A stretch of 46,565 nucleotides of DNA, from the NCBI GenBank assembly GCA_910577955.1, contig CAJTNC010000023.1:1-46565 (forward strand), given 5' to 3'. This document shows positions 23,470 to 32,333 of the stretch, one piece after another. Source of the DNA: an uncultured Lachnospiraceae bacterium. GTDB taxonomy: Bacteria; Bacillota; Clostridia; Lachnospirales; Lachnospiraceae. The first letter of the stretch is position 1. Each line of letters opens with the position of its first letter. A model generated the notes under the pieces. It had not been told where the DNA came from. It did no database searches and saw only the letters and a list, made by a program, of their open reading frames with translations. The translations under genes were made by a program, and so were the position numbers.

Positions 23470-26052
23470 TCACGCGTAATAGAAGAAATCCTCTTCCCTC
23501 AATACAATCATGTCCTCTTCATCATACCGCTTTCCGACCAATACGTCAAAGAAATGCTTAGGAGTTTTTTTATCCGCATGCCGGATCGCTTCTTTCACCA
23601 GTTTCCGCACATCCGAGGTAGTGACGGAATGCTCTGCCGTCTGCATATCCGCAATCCTTGTATGGAGCGCCAGCATACCCATCTCGTCGATGCCGTACTC
23701 CCTGTCATAGGCAAACTTTTTGCCGTAGGCTACAAGTGCGCTGTCATTTAACGCCTCGATATCTATTCTGGCGTTAAACGGATCCCTCAATACCCCGTTG
23801 ACCTCCAACAGGCTGTTGATTGCCCCTTTCGTATCCACAAGCATTACGATAACGCCTTTGTTTTCCGTCTGCAGTGCTTTCACAAGCGCCTCCGCCGTGG
23901 AGCAGTTCATGCCGCCGGCCTCCGCTATGATCAAGGCCCCGTTTCTCAGCCTGTCGATCACCTCCTGCGGATCTTTCTTATTTAAAGCTCTGCCTGATAT
24001 CTTTGCCGCCTGACCGGAAAAATTACTGTCTGTCATCTGCATGTCCCGCACCAGATTTCTGGCAAAGTTCATGGTTCCGGCATCTTCCTCTCCGGTGATC
24101 AGCACATTTCCGGTGTAAGCCGCAAGACTCATATTATCGAGCACCTGCAGCAACTGTTCCTTCGACCTGCGGCTGTGCACAAACATTTCAAACAGTTCTT
24201 TTTCCTCCGGCGTAAATTGTCTGTCATTCGGTATCGGCCTGAGTTCCTCCGGCAGTTCCCGCTCAGACCGGGACTCTTTTCTGTTCTCTTCCGGCTCTGC
24301 TTCCTGTATGCTCTCCGCCGCTTCAAGTTCCGGCTCTGTCTCGTCCTCCGGTGCAGCCTCTGCGTAAGAGTATTCCGTTTCGACCGGTTCTTCTTCCTCA
24401 TAAGCGTATTCCGGCTCCACAGGCTCCTCTTCCTTCCAGACTTCTACGGCAGGTTTTTCGGCTTCCCTTGCCTCCGCTTCTTTCGCGGTCTGCTCCAATT
24501 CTCTGATCAGCGCATCCTTTGATGCCTCAAACTCCGCAAAAATATCTCCTGTCTGATCCAACACACTCTTTTGCACATTGTCTTTCAGGCGGGCTTCTTT
24601 ATCCCGTTTCATCTGCTCCCACTCCTGAAGAATATCCTGAATGCTCATCTGCCCGGTGATCTGTTTTTCTACTTTTTCTTTCTCCGGTACCACAAGGGAT
24701 ATCTGCCCGTCCGCTTCCTGCGACAGCATCTCGTCAAATCCCGATTTATGTATCGCAAAATCCTCCGACCGCATCGCTTCTTTCGCTCCGATGGGTGCGC
24801 CCTGTCCGGAGGGTACGATCACTTTCTTCACTCCGGAAGCATCGCTCTCCTCCTCATAGACCATCAGTGCCTCTCTCTCCTCACGTTCCGGCTCTTCCGA
24901 TTCCGACACTTCCTCAATCTCCATATCGGATATGTCGGACATTCCGGCCAAACCGGAATGAATTGCCGCATCGGTGAGATCTGTGGTATTCGGATCCTCA
25001 AAGAACACATCCTCCGCTTCCGCTAACGGCGGGATCTCCTGTGTCTCCTCAAACAGCGGCGCAATAATACTTCTGGTGATCCGCTCCCTCTCTTCATCCT
25101 CGTCGTCCGGTTCCTCCTGCAGCGTCAATTCCCCGGTATTGATGATGCCTTCCTCCTCGTCGCCGTCATAAAACGGTTCCGGATCGGTTCCTTCCCAGAG
25201 GGGTTCTCTGCCCTCCCCCTCCATCAGGCGCTTCATATCTTTCGCCAGCTCCTGCTGTAGATTTATCGTATTGTAGGGACTGTCGTCCAGAATCTTCACC
25301 TGAATATCTTTAAACTCGTCCACCGGCAGTTTGATGGTGGGCGCTTCCGAAACGCTCTTTCCCTCGTTCTCCTTCACAATAGCGGCACTCAGATTCGGGA
25401 TCACCTGCGTATCACCCGTCTCTATTTCCGCCTGTCTCTCCCCATTATAGATCGCCTGCTGTTTCGGCGTCAGGGGCTCATGCAGCATCTTTAACTCCAT
25501 GGCTTTCCGCACATAGCGCCCCTCCCCCAGCCAGAGGATCATTTCGTCGCACTCCTCCACACATTTCGTGCCGAAACCGATCTTATGATACAGATAAGCG
25601 AGCTCGTAAGCCCACCTGTCTATAAATTCCTCTTCTTTCAGTTTTTCCAATACCTTGATCTGCTCTTCAAGACTTACTTCCTGAGCCGCATACACTTTAT
25701 ACAAAAGGATATACCTTCTGCTGTCCTCCGGCGCAACCTGACAGAACTCCTTATAATACTCCCATGCGTTCACCACATCGCCCAGCTTCAGGCACAATTC
25801 CGTCAGCGCAAACACTATCATTCTGCTGCCCGGACGTTTTTCATACGCCATCTCCAATATAGTCTTACTGTCCTCGTAACGGCGAACCATCTTATAGATA
25901 TCGCTGACCGTGCAAAGCATCTTTATACTCTTCACCCTGCGCCAGTCAATGGTATCCGCTATATCTGCTGCTTCTCTGTAGTTTTTCTCTTCTACCAGCG
26001 TTCTGATTTCTTCTTGTCTTATCTTATATTCCTGTTTATCCAAAGGTATCAC
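23470..26052 (-). CDS. TPR protein with degenerate ATPase-like C-terminal domain
   Basis: An 860-residue protein of unknown function. The first 200 residues look like tetratricopeptide repeats ('SDIYKMVRRYEDSKTILEMA', 'LTELCLKLGDVVNAWEYYKE'). Residues about 220-610 are very acidic and low in complexity. Residues about 625-860 resemble the CbbX/SpoVK branch of AAA proteins. The P-loop reads 'ITGEEDAGT' (652-660), without the GK(T/S) lysine, and the Walker B position reads 'ALIIAEAGG' (706-714). It may be a scaffold or regulator rather than an active ATPase. It has its own promoter and leads the operon with glgB and the sugar kinase. Confidence 0.72.
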   Translation of the reverse strand: MIPLDKQEYKIRQEEIRTLVEEKNYREAADIADTIDWRRVKSIKMLCTVSDIYKMVRRYEDSKTILEMAYEKRPGSRMIVFALTELCLKLGDVVNAWEYYKEFCQVAPEDSRRYILLYKVYAAQEVSLEEQIKVLEKLKEEEFIDRWAYELAYLYHKIGFGTKCVEECDEMILWLGEGRYVRKAMELKMLHEPLTPKQQAIYNGERQAEIETGDTQVIPNLSAAIVKENEGKSVSEAPTIKLPVDEFKDIQVKILDDSPYNTINLQQELAKDMKRLMEGEGREPLWEGTDPEPFYDGDEEEGIINTGELTLQEEPDDEDEERERITRSIIAPLFEETQEIPPLAEAEDVFFEDPNTTDLTDAAIHSGLAGMSDISDMEIEEVSESEEPEREEREALMVYEEESDASGVKKVIVPSGQGAPIGAKEAMRSEDFAIHKSGFDEMLSQEADGQISLVVPEKEKVEKQITGQMSIQDILQEWEQMKRDKEARLKDNVQKSVLDQTGDIFAEFEASKDALIRELEQTAKEAEAREAEKPAVEVWKEEEPVEPEYAYEEEEPVETEYSYAEAAPEDETEPELEAAESIQEAEPEENRKESRSERELPEELRPIPNDRQFTPEEKELFEMFVHSRRSKEQLLQVLDNMSLAAYTGNVLITGEEDAGTMNFARNLVRDMQMTDSNFSGQAAKISGRALNKKDPQEVIDRLRNGALIIAEAGGMNCSTAEALVKALQTENKGVIVMLVDTKGAINSLLEVNGVLRDPFNARIDIEALNDSALVAYGKKFAYDREYGIDEMGMLALHTRIADMQTAEHSVTTSDVRKLVKEAIRHADKKTPKHFFDVLVGKRYDEEDMIVLREEDFFYYA

Positions 26053-26074
26053 CTCAAACGTTTTCTAAGTTTTA

Positions 26075-26103
26075 AGTGTACCATACATTTTGTTACAAGT
26101 CAA
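26075..26103 (-). promoter_or_regulatory. promoter of the TPR-glgB-kinase operon
   Basis: On the minus strand TTGACT (26098-26103), 17 bases and TACACT (26075-26080), about 20 bases before the start of the TPR gene. Confidence 0.72.
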
Positions 26104-26159
26104 AGCAATACATACTAAATCTTGTGCGCTTTTAGCAAAAAAGAAAGCAGATTTATCAC

Positions 26160-27026
26160 TCACTCCGAAGTGTAAAGCAGATTGGAAAGCTCCGCAAACT
26201 GGCTAAGCGTAAGCTTCTCGCCGCGTATCTGTGCAGAAATGCCCATTGCTTCAAGAGCCGCCTCCGTCCGTTCCTTGGAAAATGCAGCTTCCCCGGAACC
26301 CGCAAGGGCGTTTATCAGCATTTTCCTGCGCTGACTGAAAGCCGCTCGGATGAGCATAAACAAAAACTTTTCATCCGCTGCTTCCACCGGAGGTTTTTCA
26401 AAGCGTTTCAGCTTCACCACGGCGCTCCCCACATTCGGCCTCGGCATAAAACAGTTGGGCGGAACATTTGCTACGATCTCCGGTTCCGCATAATACTGCA
26501 CGGCAAGGGAGAGCGCGCCATAATCTTTCGTACCGGGTCCCGCCTGCATGCGCTCCGCCACCTCTTTCTGCACCATGACGGTAATGCTCTCCAGCGGAAC
26601 GCTTTTTTCAAACAGCCCCATGATGATCGGCGTGGTAATATAGTAGGGGAGATTTGCCACCACTTTTAACGGTTTTCCGCCGTTGCAGCGCTCTGCCAGT
26701 TCCCCCACATCCGTTTTCAGAATGTCCCCCTGCAGCACGGTAACATTTTCATAAGGTGCAAGGGTCTCTTCCAAAATCGGGATCAACGCCTTATCGATCT
26801 CCACCGCGATGACCTTCCCGGCGCTCTCCGCCAAATACTGTGTCATCGTTCCGATACCGGGTCCTATCTCCAGCACGCAGTCCGCCTTGTCAATGTGTGC
26901 CGCCCGGATAATCCGTTCCAACACAGACGTATCGATCAAAAAATTCTGCCCGTATTTTTTCTGAAAATGAAATTGATATTTCTGCAGTACCGCTATTGTA
27001 TTCTGCGGAATCCCCAAAGTCGCCAT
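26160..27026 (-). CDS. rsmA: 16S rRNA dimethyladenosine transferase RsmA (KsgA)
   Basis: This 288-residue enzyme uses SAM to dimethylate the two adjacent adenosines in the 3'-terminal loop of 16S rRNA. Seen are the N-terminal 'QKKYGQNFLID'-type motif (here 'FQKKYGQNFLIDTSVLERII'), SAM motif I 'VLEIGPGIGTMT', acidic 'VIAVEIDK' and the catalytic 'NLPYYITTPI'. The C-terminal helical domain is complete. It starts 3 bases after the tatD stop, the common clostridial tatD-rsmA pairing. Confidence 0.97.
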   Translation of the reverse strand: MATLGIPQNTIAVLQKYQFHFQKKYGQNFLIDTSVLERIIRAAHIDKADCVLEIGPGIGTMTQYLAESAGKVIAVEIDKALIPILEETLAPYENVTVLQGDILKTDVGELAERCNGGKPLKVVANLPYYITTPIIMGLFEKSVPLESITVMVQKEVAERMQAGPGTKDYGALSLAVQYYAEPEIVANVPPNCFMPRPNVGSAVVKLKRFEKPPVEAADEKFLFMLIRAAFSQRRKMLINALAGSGEAAFSKERTEAALEAMGISAQIRGEKLTLSQFAELSNLLYTSE

Positions 27027-27029
27027 AGA

Positions 27030-27806
27030 TCATCTTCCCCCCTGTATGCCAAACAGCCTTTTCGCATTTTTCTCTGTCACTACAATCACTTCCTCTGCAG
27101 ATATCCCTTTGATGCGGGCAATTTCCTCCGCCACAAAGGGCAGATACAGAGAACAGTTTCTCTTTCCCCTGTAAGGCTCCGGCGCAAGATACGGGCAATC
27201 CGTTTCCAGCAAGATCGCCTCTAACGGCAAATATTCCACGCATTCCCGCAGCTTCTTTGCATTTTTGAATGTCACAACGCCCCCCACCCCGATCAGATAT
27301 CCCATATCCAGAAATTCCTTTGCTGTTTCTTTCGTATAGGAAAAGCAGTGGATCACGCCCCCTTTTTCCACCGGAGCTTCCGCCCTCATGACATCAAGCG
27401 TGGCTTTGGCTGCATCTCTGGAATGGATCACCGCCGGAAGGCCTGTCTCATTCGCCATGGCAAGCTGTCTGGCAAACCACCTTTCCTGCACTTTGTGCTC
27501 CACATTGTCCCAGTAGTAGTCCAATCCGATCTCTCCGACCGCCAAAACCTTTTCGCGCCTGCACTGTTCCTTTAGCCAACTGATATCTCCATCCTTCAAT
27601 TCCCCCGTATCGCTTGGGTGGATTCCCACCGCCGCATAAACAAAAGGGTATCTTTCCGCCAGAGCGAGCGTCCTCTCCACGGAAGCCAGATCGGAAGATA
27701 TATTCATCACATAACCGACGCCGTTTTCTTCCAATTCTGCCAATATTTTGTCTCTGTCTTCTGCAAAAGCATCGTCATCATAATGGGCATGACTTTCAAA
27801 TATCAT
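27030..27806 (-). CDS. tatD: TatD family metal-dependent hydrolase
   Basis: This 258-residue TIM-barrel nuclease has metal ligands in 'ESHAHYDD', 'AVGEIGLDYYW', 'AVIHSRDA', 'GVIHCFSYT' and 'LLETDCPYLAPEP'. TatD-family proteins are Mg-dependent DNases, with proposed 3'-5' exonuclease activity in DNA repair and RNA quality control. The length is typical. It is co-transcribed with rsmA and diverges from tRNA-Lys; the intervening sequence is AT-rich. Confidence 0.95.
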   Translation of the reverse strand: MIFESHAHYDDDAFAEDRDKILAELEENGVGYVMNISSDLASVERTLALAERYPFVYAAVGIHPSDTGELKDGDISWLKEQCRREKVLAVGEIGLDYYWDNVEHKVQERWFARQLAMANETGLPAVIHSRDAAKATLDVMRAEAPVEKGGVIHCFSYTKETAKEFLDMGYLIGVGGVVTFKNAKKLRECVEYLPLEAILLETDCPYLAPEPYRGKRNCSLYLPFVAEEIARIKGISAEEVIVVTEKNAKRLFGIQGGR

Positions 27807-27869
27807 CGCTGTCTCCTAATTTTCCGTAAATTTTTCTAAATTTTTGTGAAATTTTTTGCAAAAAAAGTA

Positions 27870-27898
27870 TTGCATTCTTAAAAACATTATACTATAAT
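27870..27898 (+). promoter_or_regulatory. promoter of tRNA-Lys
   Basis: TTGCAT (27870-27875), 17 bases, TATAAT (27893-27898), 39 bases before the tRNA. Confidence 0.75.
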
Positions 27899-27937
27899 CA
27901 TTCTTGCGTTGCAAATTATAGCCTTTATAAATTGCAC

Positions 27938-28010
27938 GGGCCATTAGCTCAGTTGGTAGAGCAGTAGACTCTTAATCTATTTGTCCAGGGTTCGAGTCCC
28001 TGATGGCCCA
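27938..28010 (+). tRNA. tRNA-Lys(CTT)
   Basis: A 73-nt cloverleaf: acceptor GGGCCAT with ATGGCCC, discriminator A, D arm GCTC/GAGC, and anticodon loop CTCTTAA giving CTT, which reads AAG. CCA is not encoded. A promoter lies upstream and a terminator hairpin downstream, so it is a single-gene unit. Confidence 0.95.
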
Positions 28011-28014
28011 TAAA

Positions 28015-28058
28015 GCACTGTTTCTGTGGCAAATGCCGTGGGGACGGTGTTTTGTTTT
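28015..28058 (+). terminator. terminator of tRNA-Lys
   Basis: GCACTGTTTCTGTGGC and GCCGTGGGGACGGTGT pair through most of their length with several G-U pairs around loop AAAT, and are followed by TTTGTTTTG. Confidence 0.6.
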
Positions 28059-28109
28059 GCAATTTTTATGTATTTTTTTAGAAACATTTCATATTTTCCT
28101 TCTCTTGCC

Positions 28110-28138
28110 TAGACATTTTTTGCAAAAAGTGATACATT
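28110..28138 (+). promoter_or_regulatory. promoter of the unknown membrane protein gene
   Basis: TAGACA (28110-28115), 17 bases, TACATT (28133-28138), about 65 bases before the start at 28206. Confidence 0.55.
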
Positions 28139-28205
28139 ATTTATGGCAAAGTTTCTCTTTTGCTTTATATTTTTAAAAACATTTTAGAAAGAGAGGAATT
28201 CAAAC

Positions 28206-28676
28206 ATGGCAAACAAATCATGGTCTGTCACAACAGACGAAGGCACATTTTCCGTCGACTTGAAAGGCAATAAAGTAAGCATCAACGGGGGGGCGCCGGA
28301 GAGACTCACGCGTTTTGCGAAAAAAACACACTTTGTTGACACGGAATATACCATTCCGCTCGGAAACAGAGCAGCTACTCTGTTCATTCAGTCTATGGCC
28401 GCACCTATACTGGCATACAACGGTCACAACTGTGCTACAGGTGAACCTTGGGAATATCAGAAGATTCCTGCGTGGGGCATTGTATTTTTAGTGCTGGATC
28501 TGCTTACCATTCTTTACGGCTCTTGGATTATTTCAGCATTTGCACTTATCGTTACGGCAGTGGTAATCAGAAGCAAGCTGAATACCGGCATTAAAATCCT
28601 TCTTTCCATTTTGCTGATCGTAGGTACTCTTGTCCTGCAGACAGTTTTAGCGCTTGCCGTAGTGTCTATGATTTAA
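28206..28676 (+). CDS. unknown membrane protein
   Basis: I do not recognise this 156-residue protein. The N-terminal 80 residues are soluble and strand-rich ('WSVTTDEGTFSVDLKGNKVS'). Three hydrophobic segments follow (about 87-105, 107-123 and 129-154), ending at the C-terminus. SD AGAGAGG precedes the ATG, and the gene has its own promoter and terminator, so it is a monocistronic unit. The N-terminal domain would lie in the cytoplasm because no signal peptide is present. Confidence 0.75.
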   Translation: MANKSWSVTTDEGTFSVDLKGNKVSINGGAPERLTRFAKKTHFVDTEYTIPLGNRAATLFIQSMAAPILAYNGHNCATGEPWEYQKIPAWGIVFLVLDLLTILYGSWIISAFALIVTAVVIRSKLNTGIKILLSILLIVGTLVLQTVLALAVVSMI

Positions 28677-28749
28677 TATTACATAATGATGTTATATACA
28701 ATACCTGCCGCCGCGCATATGCTTTGCAAGCGCCCGGCGCTGTTTCATT

Positions 28750-28784
28750 CCCGATACCGAGCACACTCCGTATCGGGAGTTTTA
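28750..28784 (+). terminator. rho-independent terminator
   Basis: CCCGATAC (28750-28757) pairs with GTATCGGG (28770-28777), followed by AGTTTTATT. It ends the transcript of the unknown membrane protein. Confidence 0.78.
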
Positions 28785-28809
28785 TTATCGCAGAAGGATA
28801 TAGTCATTT

Positions 28810-29664
28810 ATGATAAATACGAACTACGAAAAAACCGGATATCTGAACGAGCCTTTTAAGCTTTTTCATTTAACAGACTTTGAGATGAGAACCTACGAAT
28901 GCCATTACCATGATTTTTTTAAGATCATGCTCTTTATCTCCGGCGACGTGGATTATTTCATTGAGGGGATCACTTACCGTTTAGAGCCTTCCGACATCGT
29001 TCTTGTAGGCGCGGGGGAAGTCCACAGGCCCCTCATCCGTTCCGCTTCGCCTTACGAACGCATTATTCTCTATGTCTCTCCGGAACTCTTAACTTCTTTT
29101 TCCTCAAAAGATGTTTCTCTGGAAACTTGTTTTCAAAAAAAGCCTGAAAACGAGGAGTCTTGTCCGGTGTTTCGCACCTCATCCCCCTCTGTCTCCAGAC
29201 TTTTTAAACTCTGTGAAAAATTGGAAAGTTCTCTTTCGGATCACCAATATGCCGCCGGACTGTACAGCCGCTGCCTGCTCGTACAATTTCTCATCGAACT
29301 GAACAGAAGCTTTTTGACCGATTCTTTCCGCTATATCGAAACCGGTTCCACCAACCGAAAAATCACGGAAATCCTTCACTATATCAACGATCATTTAGAT
29401 TGTGATCTCTCGATCGAAACCCTCTCAAAACAGTTCTTTATCAGTCGGCGCTACCTCATGCACATCTTCCGCGAAGAGACCGGCTACAGCATCGGAAAAT
29501 ATGTCAACGCAAAACGCCTCTTCAGCGCACGAGACAAGATCCAGCATGGCATGTCTTTGACGGAAGCCTGCTACTCTTCCGGCTTTCAGCACTACTCAAC
29601 CTTTACACGCTCCTACTACAGAATGTTCCAAACCACACCCGGAGCGCTCAGAAAAGAGTCCTGA
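28810..29664 (+). CDS. AraC family transcriptional regulator with cupin sensor
   Basis: This 284-residue protein has an N-terminal cupin-type ligand domain ('FKIMLFISGDVDYFIEGITY', 'LEPSDIVLVGAGEVHRP') and a C-terminal double helix-turn-helix DNA-binding domain. The first HTH is near 'DLSIETLSKQFFISRRYLMH' and the second is in 'SLTEACYSSGFQHYSTFTRS'. It probably senses a sugar or metabolite and activates carbohydrate genes. No obvious target lies beside it: ilvE is convergent. No strong SD precedes the ATG (AGAAGGATATAGTC lies upstream). Confidence 0.9.
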   Translation: MINTNYEKTGYLNEPFKLFHLTDFEMRTYECHYHDFFKIMLFISGDVDYFIEGITYRLEPSDIVLVGAGEVHRPLIRSASPYERIILYVSPELLTSFSSKDVSLETCFQKKPENEESCPVFRTSSPSVSRLFKLCEKLESSLSDHQYAAGLYSRCLLVQFLIELNRSFLTDSFRYIETGSTNRKITEILHYINDHLDCDLSIETLSKQFFISRRYLMHIFREETGYSIGKYVNAKRLFSARDKIQHGMSLTEACYSSGFQHYSTFTRSYYRMFQTTPGALRKES

Positions 29665-29690
29665 GCCTCCGGCGCGCTCATTTTGCCCTT

Positions 29691-29900
29691 CTATTTCTCC
29701 ATCGAAGAATCCGAGTACATATCCAGAAAGCCGACTACTTCGCTTACCGGTCTGCCATACATATGACAGCATTTATGGTCTACCAGTTTTTCTTCTTCCT
29801 GCAATTCATTAAAATTCACACTCATCTTCAATGCGCCTATCTCCATCTCATGATCCAGATGGCGCAATACTTCCTCTATCATTTTTTCCTGTTCATCCAT
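29691..29900 (-). CDS. small acidic protein of unknown function
   Basis: A 69-residue protein starting 'MDEQEKMIEEVLRHLDHEME' and containing 'DHKCCHMYGRPVSEVVGFLD'. No recognised domain is seen. The open frame runs further upstream, but that part overlaps ilvE out of frame. ATG 29900, 18 bases after the ilvE stop codon begins, with GGGACGG upstream, is the likely start. Its position suggests co-transcription with ilvE. Confidence 0.55.
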   Translation of the reverse strand: MDEQEKMIEEVLRHLDHEMEIGALKMSVNFNELQEEEKLVDHKCCHMYGRPVSEVVGFLDMYSDSSMEK

Positions 29901-29917
29901 AAATGCTGTACCGTCCC

Positions 29918-30943
29918 TTAGATAATCGTTTTGATCCAGCCCTCCGGAGCCTCCATCCTGCCCATCTGAATCCCTGTCAGCGTATCGTAGAGTTTCTTCG
30001 TCGCAGGTCCCATCTCGTCCATCCCGCTGGGCAGACAGATCTCTTTTCCGTGATCCACGATCTTGCCCACCGGAGAGATCACTGCCGCCGTACCGCAGAG
30101 ACCGCACTCCGCAAAGTCTTTTACTTCATCCAAAAATACTTCTCTCTCCTCCACTTCCATATTCAGGTAATGCTTCGCCACATAGACTAAAGAGCGCCTT
30201 GTGATGGAAGGCAGAATGCTGTCTGACTTAGGCGTCACAAGCTTATTGTCCTTTGTGACAAAGATGAAGTTAGCCCCGCCGGTCTCCTCCACCTTCGTCC
30301 TTGTCTGAGGATCCAGATACATATTTTCCGCAAATCCTTCTTCATGGGCCGTCACGATGGCATGGAGGCTCATAGCATAATTTAACCCGGCCTTGATATG
30401 GCCTGTGCCGTGAGGAGCCGCCCTGTCAAAATCACTGACCTTGATCGTCAGAGGTTTTGCGCCGCCCTTAAAATAGGGACCTACCGGAGTCACAAAAATG
30501 CGGAACATATATTCATCTGCAGGGTTTACGCCGATCACAGGATTTATACCCATCATATAAGGTCTGATATACAGCGTCGCTCCGGAGCCGAAAGGCGGCA
30601 CATAGGCTGCGTTGGCTCTCACCGTCTCCGCCACCGCGTCCACAAACCTATCCTCCGGGAATACCGGCATTTCCAGTCTTCTCGCGGAATCTGCCATCCT
30701 CGCCGCATTCAGATCCGGACGAAAGCATACGATATGGCCATCCTCCGTTGTATAGGCCTTCAGCCCTTCAAAGACAGTCTGTGCATACTGGAAAACGCCC
30801 GCACACTCATTCAACACGATATTTGCGTCCGCGACGATCGCTCCCTCGTCCCATGCACCGTCTTTGTAAACGGAAACAAACCTTGCATCCGTCTCCATGT
30901 AAGAAAAACCAAGATTTGACCAATCAAGCTGCTTTTTTTCCAT
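29918..30943 (-). CDS. ilvE: branched-chain amino acid aminotransferase
   Basis: This 341-residue class IV PLP enzyme interconverts leucine, isoleucine and valine with their 2-oxo acids. The Schiff-base lysine is in 'GTGHIKAGLNYAMSLHA'. The PLP-phosphate region is 'VEETGGANFIFV', and 'GLCGTAAVISPVG' is typical of the longer BCAT2-like branch. The length fits that branch (about 340). SD AAGGAGGAG precedes the ATG. No T-box or other leader is visible in the 58 bases upstream. Confidence 0.95.
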   Translation of the reverse strand: MEKKQLDWSNLGFSYMETDARFVSVYKDGAWDEGAIVADANIVLNECAGVFQYAQTVFEGLKAYTTEDGHIVCFRPDLNAARMADSARRLEMPVFPEDRFVDAVAETVRANAAYVPPFGSGATLYIRPYMMGINPVIGVNPADEYMFRIFVTPVGPYFKGGAKPLTIKVSDFDRAAPHGTGHIKAGLNYAMSLHAIVTAHEEGFAENMYLDPQTRTKVEETGGANFIFVTKDNKLVTPKSDSILPSITRRSLVYVAKHYLNMEVEEREVFLDEVKDFAECGLCGTAAVISPVGKIVDHGKEICLPSGMDEMGPATKKLYDTLTGIQMGRMEAPEGWIKTII

Positions 30944-31001
30944 AACTTTCTCCTCCTTATATTTAAGCCTTCACTTTATGTATAAGTCCTCATTTTATGT
31001 T

Positions 31002-31250
31002 CTACTTTCCGCCTCTTTTTTCCATGATACGCTTTGCCTCTTCCTTCGGCACTTTGGTTGTCCAATGGCAGACCGGACAATACACATAGTACACTCTCCT
31101 ATACGGAATGATCGGAATAAAAAATAGCGTAAACCATGATGTCCTTTTCTGAAGTTTCCAGTTAGAATCATTATTGCACCTGTTGCAGTGCAGATAATCA
31201 ACATTTCCCATATCCGAGTCCAGATCTTTAAATCCCCATATGATAAGCAT
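31002..31250 (-). CDS. small zinc-ribbon protein
   Basis: An 82-residue protein with a zinc-ribbon pattern: 'CNRCNND' and 'YCPVCHW' are two CxxC knuckles flanking a hydrophobic stretch ('WFTLFFIPIIPYRRVYYVY') that may be a membrane hairpin. GAGGTGG precedes the ATG. An overlapping frame (30995-31270) is a shadow. Function unknown; such proteins are common in Firmicutes. Confidence 0.8.
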   Translation of the reverse strand: MLIIWGFKDLDSDMGNVDYLHCNRCNNDSNWKLQKRTSWFTLFFIPIIPYRRVYYVYCPVCHWTTKVPKEEAKRIMEKRGGK

Positions 31251-31323
31251 CTTTTCCCCACCTCTTTCATTGTTTTTTTACTATTTTATCACTTTATCTC
31301 AAATAGTCCAGATAATTATTATT

Positions 31324-32193
31324 TTATTTATGACTTTCCCGCAGAAACATCCCCGTATTTTTCGCCACACCAAATCGCCCCGAAAACCAATCGCATTTAC
31401 AGAGGAAAGAATAATAAATATTTCTGCCGCTGCCGTTTAAGGTCTCAAAATTCGCCTGTCCCTTCGCCAGAATTATATCGGCCTGATCAAAAATACCCTT
31501 CGCCTCTTCCGACAGCATCTTCTCCACAGTACCGCCCACGCCGTTTCCGTTGGAAATAACTTTTGCCACGCTGCAGATGCCGGTCGCTTCGGCATCCTCC
31601 ATCGTCACATCATTTAAGACTTCCTCCCCCCGCACCATAACCCACAGTTCCAGATGCGGGAATCTCTTTCCAAGTTCTTTCAAAAACAGTTTGTCCAACA
31701 CGATCTCCCCGCAGTTGTCAGCTAACAGCAGGAAATGTTTTCCGTTCAGACAGTCCACTAAAAATTCCTCATAAACCTCCTGATCAAGACGGTTCTTTTC
31801 TTCGTCCCGAAACAGGTTCAAAAAGGTTTCCTTTTCCACATGCTGCATCGCTCCAAAGTCAATGTAATTGCCGATGCGCGCATAAATAAGAGACTGCGCT
31901 AAAGGGTCCCGCGCCTTCTGTATTTCTCTGTACAGTTCCTCCTCCATCTCCAACACATATGCATTATACTCTTTCTTAATCTCCGAATAATCCTTAATCT
32001 CTCCGAAATAACGTCTGTACACCTGATTGAACAAATATACCAGATAGGCAGAGCTGGCCTCGTCATCGCTCTCACCGATGATCTTTGCGATCTCCTTCAT
32101 ATAAGACGCGTTCTTATCCTCATCCTGAAACTTCGCAATTCTGGCCTCCTGTTTATCCACCAGACAACGGATGCACATACTGTTTAGACGCAT
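31324..32193 (-). CDS. DUF89/ARMT1-like metal-dependent phosphatase
   Basis: The 289-residue product from ATG 32193 resembles DUF89 damage-control phosphatases, which dephosphorylate reactive sugar phosphates or related metabolites. It shows the family motif 'LADNCGEIVLDKLFL' near the metal site and an N-terminal 'CIRC' pair typical of the shorter bacterial subgroup. The frame extends 24 codons further, but GAGAGGAAG lies about 7 bases before ATG 32193. It is not closely linked to its neighbours: 131 bases lie downstream of the preceding gene. Confidence 0.82.
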   Translation of the reverse strand: MRLNSMCIRCLVDKQEARIAKFQDEDKNASYMKEIAKIIGESDDEASSAYLVYLFNQVYRRYFGEIKDYSEIKKEYNAYVLEMEEELYREIQKARDPLAQSLIYARIGNYIDFGAMQHVEKETFLNLFRDEEKNRLDQEVYEEFLVDCLNGKHFLLLADNCGEIVLDKLFLKELGKRFPHLELWVMVRGEEVLNDVTMEDAEATGICSVAKVISNGNGVGGTVEKMLSEEAKGIFDQADIILAKGQANFETLNGSGRNIYYSFLCKCDWFSGRFGVAKNTGMFLRESHK

Positions 32194-32333
32194 GTCGGTC
32201 TTCCTCTCTCTTTCTCCAAGCATTTTTACTGTTTCCAGTATACTCCCGCATCTCCCTCCATTCAAGCTGATTTTTATGCGGGGATACTTCTGATTTTATG
32301 ATCCACCGGCGGAATAACCGTCATTCTACAGTA

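Noticed and set aside
29901..30107. Extension of the 69-residue protein into ilvE
   Set aside because: The extra part is the opposite frame of a well-conserved ilvE end and is low in complexity.
30995..31270. Alternative 91-residue frame over the zinc-ribbon gene
   Set aside because: It lacks the CxxC pairs and a good SD; the other frame has both.
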